Shown here piece after piece: positions 18,866-23,122 of a stretch of DNA of 23,122 bases (its first letter is position 1; each line of letters starts with the position of its first letter). Made by a program: the position numbers and the translations under genes. The notes beneath the pieces are model-generated. The model saw only the letters and a program-made list of their open reading frames with translations. It searched no databases and had not been told where the DNA came from. This DNA comes from Bugula neritina (Eukaryota; Bryozoa; Gymnolaemata; Cheilostomatida; Bugulidae). The stretch spans positions 1-23,122 of the forward strand of contig CAXIUT010000310.1 of NCBI GenBank assembly GCA_964035545.1. The letters are read 5' to 3'.

Positions 18866-19431
18866 ATGAGGAAAAAAAAGCCATTTGATGTTAATGAAGA
18901 ACAGATACAGCTTTCACCAATTATATTGACAACTTTACTCTTCTAATAAAATCTTATTTAGTTTTAATTTAGCCTTCTAATTGATTTTTATCAAATCTAG
19001 CTAATTCTCCTTCTGCCAGTAGCTGTAATAAAACTTACTTCCCAGCTTTTAAGGTTGGTTTACCTTATTGGATTTTGTTTTATCCTTATTTCCTAGCCTA
19101 TTATTTTATTTTGATAAAAACACCCAAATAACCCATAACTAAACATAAATTGATTTTAGATATTTTATTTATGCTTTTCATCATCTTTGCTTTTTACTCT
19201 TCGATTATCTCCTTTTTGTTCTATACAACTATACTTTCTATCACAGTTAAATTAACTCTAACATCCTCTCCTGAACCGAATATCTCTCTCTTTGAACCTT
19301 TGTCCTACTTCTATTATTGTTATTATTTTTATTATTGTTATTTTAGAATAGTCCTATTTTATTTTTATGATAGAACTTTTTTCTAAATATCAGATGATTA
19401 TTATCGAATAGGTAATATAATATTTTATTGA
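18866..19431 (+). CDS. Possible multi-span membrane protein, exon structure unresolved
   Basis: Two overlapping plus-strand frames look coding. Frame one starts at ATG 18866 (MRKKKPFDVNEEQIQLSPII). Frame two is open from about 18990 to TGA 19429-19431 and holds three hydrophobic spans (VGLPYWILFYPYFLAYYFIL, ILDILFMLFIIFAFYSSIIS, a Tyr-rich last span) and a Cys/Asn sequon (SSCNKTYF). They may be two exons, but no 16-22 nt intron joins them cleanly; 29- or 35-nt candidates exist near 19027-19061. AT-rich DNA makes hydrophobic frames common by chance, so this remains tentative. It converges on the tandem-array gene. Confidence 0.35.
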
Positions 19432-21001
19432 GTTTATTGATTATTTTTTTTAAAAATTTGTGATTTATTGAACTTATTCTATTTTCCTTTATGGTTTAAT
19501 TTCAATTTAAGAAGTAGCTATTTGACCAGCAATTTCCTTCTTGTTCTTTTGAACTTATTCTATTTTCCTTTATGGTTTAATTTCAATTTAAGAAGTAGCT
19601 ATTTGACCAGCAATTTCCTTCTTGTTCTTTTGAACTTATTCTATTTTCCTTTATGGTTTAATTTCAATTTAAGAAGTAGCTATTTGACCAGCAATTTCCT
19701 TCTTGTTCTTTTGAACTTATTCTATTTTCCTTTATGGTTTAATTTCAATTTAAGAAGTAGCTATTTGACCAGCAATTTCCTTCTTGTTCTTTTGAACTTA
19801 TTCTATTTTCCTTTATGGTTTAATTTCAATTTAAGAAGTAGCTATTTGACCAGCAATTTCCTTCTTGTTCTTTTGAACTTATTCTATTTTCCTTTATGGT
19901 TTAATTTCAATTTAAGAAGTAGCTATTTGACCAGCAATTTCCTTCTTGTTCTTTTGAACTTATTCTATTTTCCTTTATGGTTTAATTTCAATTTAAGAAG
20001 TAGCTATTTGACCAGCAATTTCCTTCTTGTTCTTTTGAACTTATTCTATTTTCCTTTATGGTTTAATTTCAATTTAAGAAGTAGCTATTTGACCAGCAAT
20101 TTCCTTCTTGTTCTTTTGAACTTATTCTATTTTCCTTTATGGTTTAATTTCAATTTAAGAAGTAGCTATTTGACCAGCAATTTCCTTCTTGTTCTTTTGA
20201 ACTTATTCTATTTTCCTTTATGGTTTAATTTCAATTTAAGAAGTAGCTATTTGACCAGCAATTTCCTTCTTGTTCTTTTGAACTTATTCTATTTTCCTTT
20301 ATGGTTTAATTTCAATTTAAGAAGTAGCTATTTGACCAGCAATTTCCTTCTTGTTCTTTTGAACTTATTCTATTTTCCTTTATGGTTTAATTTCAATTTA
20401 AGAAGTAGCTATTTGACCAGCAATTTCCTTCTTGTTCTTTTGAACTTATTCTATTTTCCTTTATGGTTTAATTTCAATTTAAGAAGTAGCTATTTGACCA
20501 GCAATTTCCTTCTTGTTCTTTTTGAACTTATTCTATTTTCCTTTATGGTTTAATTTCAATTTAAGAAGTAGCTATTTGACCAGCAATTTCCTTCTTGTTC
20601 TTTTGAACTTATTCTATTTTCCTTTATGGTTTAATTTCAATTTAAGAAGTAGCTATTTGACCAGCAATTTCCTTCTTGTTCTTTTGAACTTATTCTATTT
20701 TCCTTTATGGTTTAATTTCAATTTAAGAAGTAGCTATTTGACCAGCAATTTCCTTCTTGTTCTTTTGAACTTATTCTATTTTCCTTTAAGAAATAGCTCT
20801 CTAATTGCTAACTTAATTCTTATGTTATAGACCAGTTTTATTTTATGGAGTTATTATTTATTGATTATTTTAGACAATACTTTGAACAATATTGTCAGGA
20901 GGAATTGAAGTCTTTTCTATCAGAGTTTATTCTTGTGAAGATGGAGTAAGTGGTATTTATGATTGTGACTGTTTCTTCAATTGATTCAATTGATTAATCA
21001 T
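19390..21001 (-). CDS. 27-residue tandem-repeat protein, frame broken by one base
   Basis: From ATG 20999-21001 a frame runs leftward through 20 kb of array edge: a unique N-terminus of about 70 residues (MINQLNQLKKQSQSEIPLTP, SIPPDNIVQSIVENN, ERAISERKIEEVQ) and then perfect 27-residue repeats KNKKEIAGQIATSEIEIKPE RKIEEVQ. After three full repeats one extra A/T in a homopolymer (plus strand T5 instead of T4 at 20519-20523) shifts the frame, and the literal product ends at TGA 20474-20476 (175 aa). Ignoring that base, the frame continues through thirteen more repeats to TGA 19390-19392 (536 aa). The repeats are charged and probably helical. Function unknown; structural or surface repeat protein is a guess. 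The plus-strand hydrophobic frame is the shadow. Confidence 0.66.
19470..20790. repeat. 81-bp tandem array, 16 copies plus a partial
   Basis: Sixteen essentially identical 81-base units starting GAACTTATTCTATTTTCC, with a partial seventeenth at the right edge. Thirteen units lie left of the single-base insertion near 20523 and three to its right. 81 is a multiple of three and all units stay open on the minus strand under the Glu code. Lack of divergence points to recent expansion or homogenisation. Confidence 0.98.
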
Positions 21002-21116
21002 CTATTAAAACTATTTATATATGATAACTAATGAGATAAAGTAGGTAACCCATTTTAAGAAATTATTTATCAGTTATTTCAGAATGTTTAACTTTTAGTA
21101 TTTAATGATATACATA

Positions 21117-21699
21117 TCATTTTATATTATGCTTATTTTCTGAGGCTAGAACTCCAATCATAAAAGTAGCAAAAGTACCAAAAGTACTAAAAACAAATAA
21201 ATAAAATAGACAAATGTTATTTTTACCTGCACATTTTCCAATCCACATACAATGATGGTCAAAAACCCCTTATACAAACATCACATTGCTGACAATGTCT
21301 TGAGTCGATAGGTCGATATCCATTACATTTAGGACACAGCTTCTCATTGCTCTCTACGTTTCCTTCAGAAAGAAGAGTTTTGTTTTTAGGAATAATGCCA
21401 GGATTAGAAAATCCAACCATCATATAGCTCATCATAAATATAATTATGCCAACTAAAATCACTACTTTCCATGAGTGAAAGAGTCTGTCTTGGGATCTAA
21501 TGAATAAAAAGACAAATAAAAAAGATAAGAAGAGAAATCCGCAAAAGAAAACAGCATCTTTGATAAGATTAGAGTTACAGTGAGGACCAAGAGTGCAGAT
21601 AGGCTGATCATTGCAAATAAATATACCTTTATTAGCTCCATACTAGGAAAAAGTCTCTTCTTTTTGCTATTATTGTTCAAGACTCTGTTCATTATTCAT
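21117..21699 (-). CDS. DHHC palmitoyltransferase, compact, with +1 frameshift
   Basis: DHHC enzymes attach palmitate to cysteines of membrane proteins. From ATG 21697-21699 the frame gives a short N-terminus with a Cys cluster ([14 protein letters not shown]), two membrane spans ([19 protein letters not shown] and [19 protein letters not shown]), the NPGIIPK motif, and the zinc-binding cysteine-rich domain [25 protein letters not shown]. Exactly there the frame meets TTT TGA C. Skipping one base restores [15 protein letters not shown] and a third span ([20 protein letters not shown]). The gene then ends at TGA 21117-21119 (about 193 aa). The usual fourth span and TTxE motif are missing. The extra base lies in an A5/T5 run (21261-21265): sequencing error, broken gene or programmed shift. 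Confidence 0.85.
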
Positions 21700-21796
21700 A
21701 GATGTTATATTTTGTTTTGATTATTAAGACTCTGTTCATTATTCATAGATGTTATCAAAGATCTAGATGTGATTAACATTATTCATAGATATTATA
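21679..21796. repeat. Duplicated DHHC gene start and upstream element
   Basis: A 30-base block that contains the DHHC start codon and first codons (21679-21708) is repeated at 21726-21755, and its last part again at about 21776-21796 (ATTATTCATAGAT core). A local duplication of the promoter/start region. Confidence 0.85.
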
Positions 21797-21844
21797 TTTG
21801 TTATGATTAAAAATTGAAAGACTTCTTTAGATTGTATCATCAAA

Positions 21845-21925
21845 GGGGTTGGGGTTGGGGTTGGGGTTGGGGTTGGGGTTGGGGTTGGGGTTGGGGTTGG
21901 GGTTGGGGTTGGGGTTGGGGTTGGG
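21845..21925. repeat. Interstitial telomeric array 2 (GGGGTT, 81 bp)
   Basis: Thirteen and a half perfect GGGGTT units with unique DNA on both sides. The orientation is again that of a right chromosome end, the same as array 1 and the terminal telomere. It lies 146 bases upstream of the DHHC start and 1.1 kb from the right telomere. Confidence 0.97.
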
Positions 21926-22296
21926 ATTTGTCTTTCAAAATTAAAAACATGACTAAAATCTTATTCATCTCTATATACTAATTTACTAAAACCTTTTGAT
22001 TATTAAAATGAATTGAAATGTTCTTGTCTTTAGCAATCACCTTAACTCTTCAACTATTACAACCACAACTTGAACTCTTCAACTACTACAATCTCTTTCA
22101 ACACTTCAACTACTACAATCTCTTTCAACACTTCAACTACTACAATCACTTTCAACTCTTCAACTACTACAATCACTTTCAACACTTCAACTATTACAAC
22201 CACAACTTGAACTAGAAACAATCAATAGTTGACATAGATAATTAAGGTTTAATAAAATTTGATAAAATAATAGAGAATTAATCAAGAAATATAGCA
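21926..22296. repeat. Subtelomeric spacer with 27-bp tandem repeats
   Basis: About 370 bases without a supported gene. Positions about 22050-22205 hold five to six copies of a 27-base unit (CTTCAACTACTACAATCACT plus TTCAACA). A plus-strand frame from ATG 22018 reads FNYYNHFQHFNYYNHFQ-type repeats and remains open beyond them, but its content simply follows the repeat. I do not call it a gene. Confidence 0.6.
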
Positions 22297-23023
22297 TCAT
22301 TTCTTTATAGAAGTACGAGTATATTTCTTTTTGGGAGAAGAACTATCTCTTTTCTTTTTCTATTGTTTGTTATATTTATCTTCAAGTAGAGATCCTTAGG
22401 TTGATATTGTTATCTTTGAACTTTCTTAGACCAGCTATTCATCGCCTGCTTTCTCTCTATCCTTTGATTGCTTTGAAAAACTATTTATTTTACTATCTTC
22501 TGGATTTTTTTAATCCCTCTCTTCAATATCAATTGGCATAGTTGTTTCTTTTATAGTCTAATTTTTGAAGTTATGATATTTATTCTTTTATGTATTGAAT
22601 GATATTCTTTTTAGTTTGTTTTTATTTCTATTTTTATTGTAAGTTTCATTGACTTGTATATTTTTGACTGTATTATTGATAGTTGTTTCCATCAATTCTT
22701 TATCTTTCTATGAAAAACCTTTGATGAACTCTTGGTGACTATATTGATACTTACGATTAACTCTTTCTTAGAGAGATAGTTTGCGACGATATTGCAGAAA
22801 GGTAAGCTGCAAAATCTTTAGGACTACTAAAAGGTAAATCATAAATTTAATAAACAAAAGAACTTGGTTACCCAAATCGAGGATTATTGTATTCCAACAG
22901 TATTCTGAAGAGTGGTGATTTATAGTATGAGTTACCATTATGGTAAATAATATAATTAATTTAAACTATTAAAACTATCTAAACTACTTCTTCATTAAAT
23001 ATAAACTAAATAAAATATTCTAA
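22297..23023 (-). CDS. Gene truncated at its 5' end by the right telomere
   Basis: A minus-strand frame enters directly from the telomere edge (23021-23023) without a start codon and reads protein-like sequence (IIYHNGNSYYKSPLFRILLE, YEIYDLPFSSPKDFAAYLSA). A 16-nt GTAAGT...ATAG intron at 22739-22754 then joins it to a Lys/Glu/Ser-rich C-terminal part (ESHQEFIKGFSEKDKELMET, a basic tail RDSSSPKKKYTRTS) ending at TGA 22297-22299; 237 codons in total. Alternatively one intronless frame starts at an ATG near 22993 (MKKEFREFEEFKLII) and joins the same C-terminus, but its first 90 residues look less protein-like. The basic tail could be a nuclear signal. No family recognised. Confidence 0.5.
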
Positions 23024-23122
23024 GGGGTGGGGTTGGGGTTGGGGTTGGGGTTGGGGTTGGGGTTGGGGTTGGGGTTGGGGTTGGGGTTGGGGTTTGGGGT
23101 TGGGGTTGGGGTTGGGGTTGGG
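23024..23122. repeat. Right telomere, G-rich strand
   Basis: GGGGTT repeats to the last base. The first unit is GGGGTGGGGTT and one later unit near 23089-23096 has three T. These small variants at the junction and within fit template slips by telomerase. This is the right chromosome end. Confidence 0.97.

Noticed and set aside
19468-20553. Long plus-strand open frame of 361 residues made of hydrophobic 27-residue repeats
   Set aside because: It is the shadow of the 81-bp array. The minus strand joins the repeats in frame to a unique, protein-like N-terminus with an ATG at 21001, and its charged composition is far more plausible.
22018-22215. Small plus-strand gene of FNYYNHFQ-type repeats
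   Set aside because: The sequence simply follows a 27-bp minisatellite that lacks TGA on the plus strand. No unique protein-like part with a supported start or end was found.
1-23122. Reading TAA/TAG as glutamine (Tetrahymena/Paramecium code)
   Set aside because: It would replace the kinase APE and alpha-C Glu, H2A acidic-patch Glu and GH18 motif Glu with Gln in unrelated families, while conserved Gln uses CAA/CAG.
1-23122. tRNA, rRNA or other RNA genes
   Set aside because: No cloverleaf, box A/B pair or rRNA core was recognised by eye. A covariance-model search would be needed to exclude small RNAs.

Overview
ORGANISM AND CODE. The window starts with CCCCAA repeats and ends with GGGGTT repeats, so it reads as a whole small ciliate macronuclear chromosome (telomere to telomere, 23.1 kb). 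TGA is the only stop. TAA and TAG are sense codons, and where they fall at strongly conserved sites they stand for glutamate, not glutamine: the kinase APE Glu and alpha-C Glu, histone H2A acidic-patch Glu, and GH18 chitinase motif Glu. Conserved glutamines use CAA/CAG. This is the peritrich nuclear code (NCBI table 30), which points to a peritrich ciliate (Vorticella, Carchesium or Campanella group). All translations below use it. Introns are tiny: 16 to 22 nt, most exactly 20 nt, nearly all starting GTA and all ending AG. Every gene solved with them has a coding length divisible by three.

LAYOUT. 1-6011: left telomere, a subtelomere with a short inner telomeric block, an ANP32-type LRR protein fused to histone H2A (-), an unknown charged protein (+), a polo-like kinase (-), a Snf7/CHMP ESCRT-III protein (+), then a 69-bp interstitial GGGGTT array. 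6012-21844: ankyrin protein (-), an unresolved charged gene (-), a coiled-coil protein (-), an ARMC9-like LisH protein (+), a MORN-repeat protein (-), a small secreted protein (-), a RibD_C/DHFR-fold-like protein (-), an unknown protein (-), a two-TM protein (+), an unknown protein (+), a secreted GH18 chitinase (-), a TLDc-domain protein (-), two doubtful small genes, an 81-bp x16 tandem array that encodes a 27-aa repeat protein on the minus strand, and a DHHC palmitoyltransferase (-) with a +1 frameshift. 21845-23122: a second interstitial GGGGTT array (81 bp), about 1.1 kb with short repeats and a gene that appears to be cut at its 5' end by the right telomere, then the telomere.

HOW IT FITS TOGETHER. 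This is ordinary dense eukaryotic gene space, not an operon. Gaps are about 20 to 200 bp and many gene pairs are divergent. Several products suit a ciliate cortex and cilium (ARMC9-like, MORN, coiled-coil) or cell division and membranes (polo kinase, ESCRT-III, DHHC). Most notable are the natural fusion of an ANP32-like histone-chaperone fold to H2A, and the interstitial telomere arrays, all polarised outward as if they were nested alternative chromosome ends.
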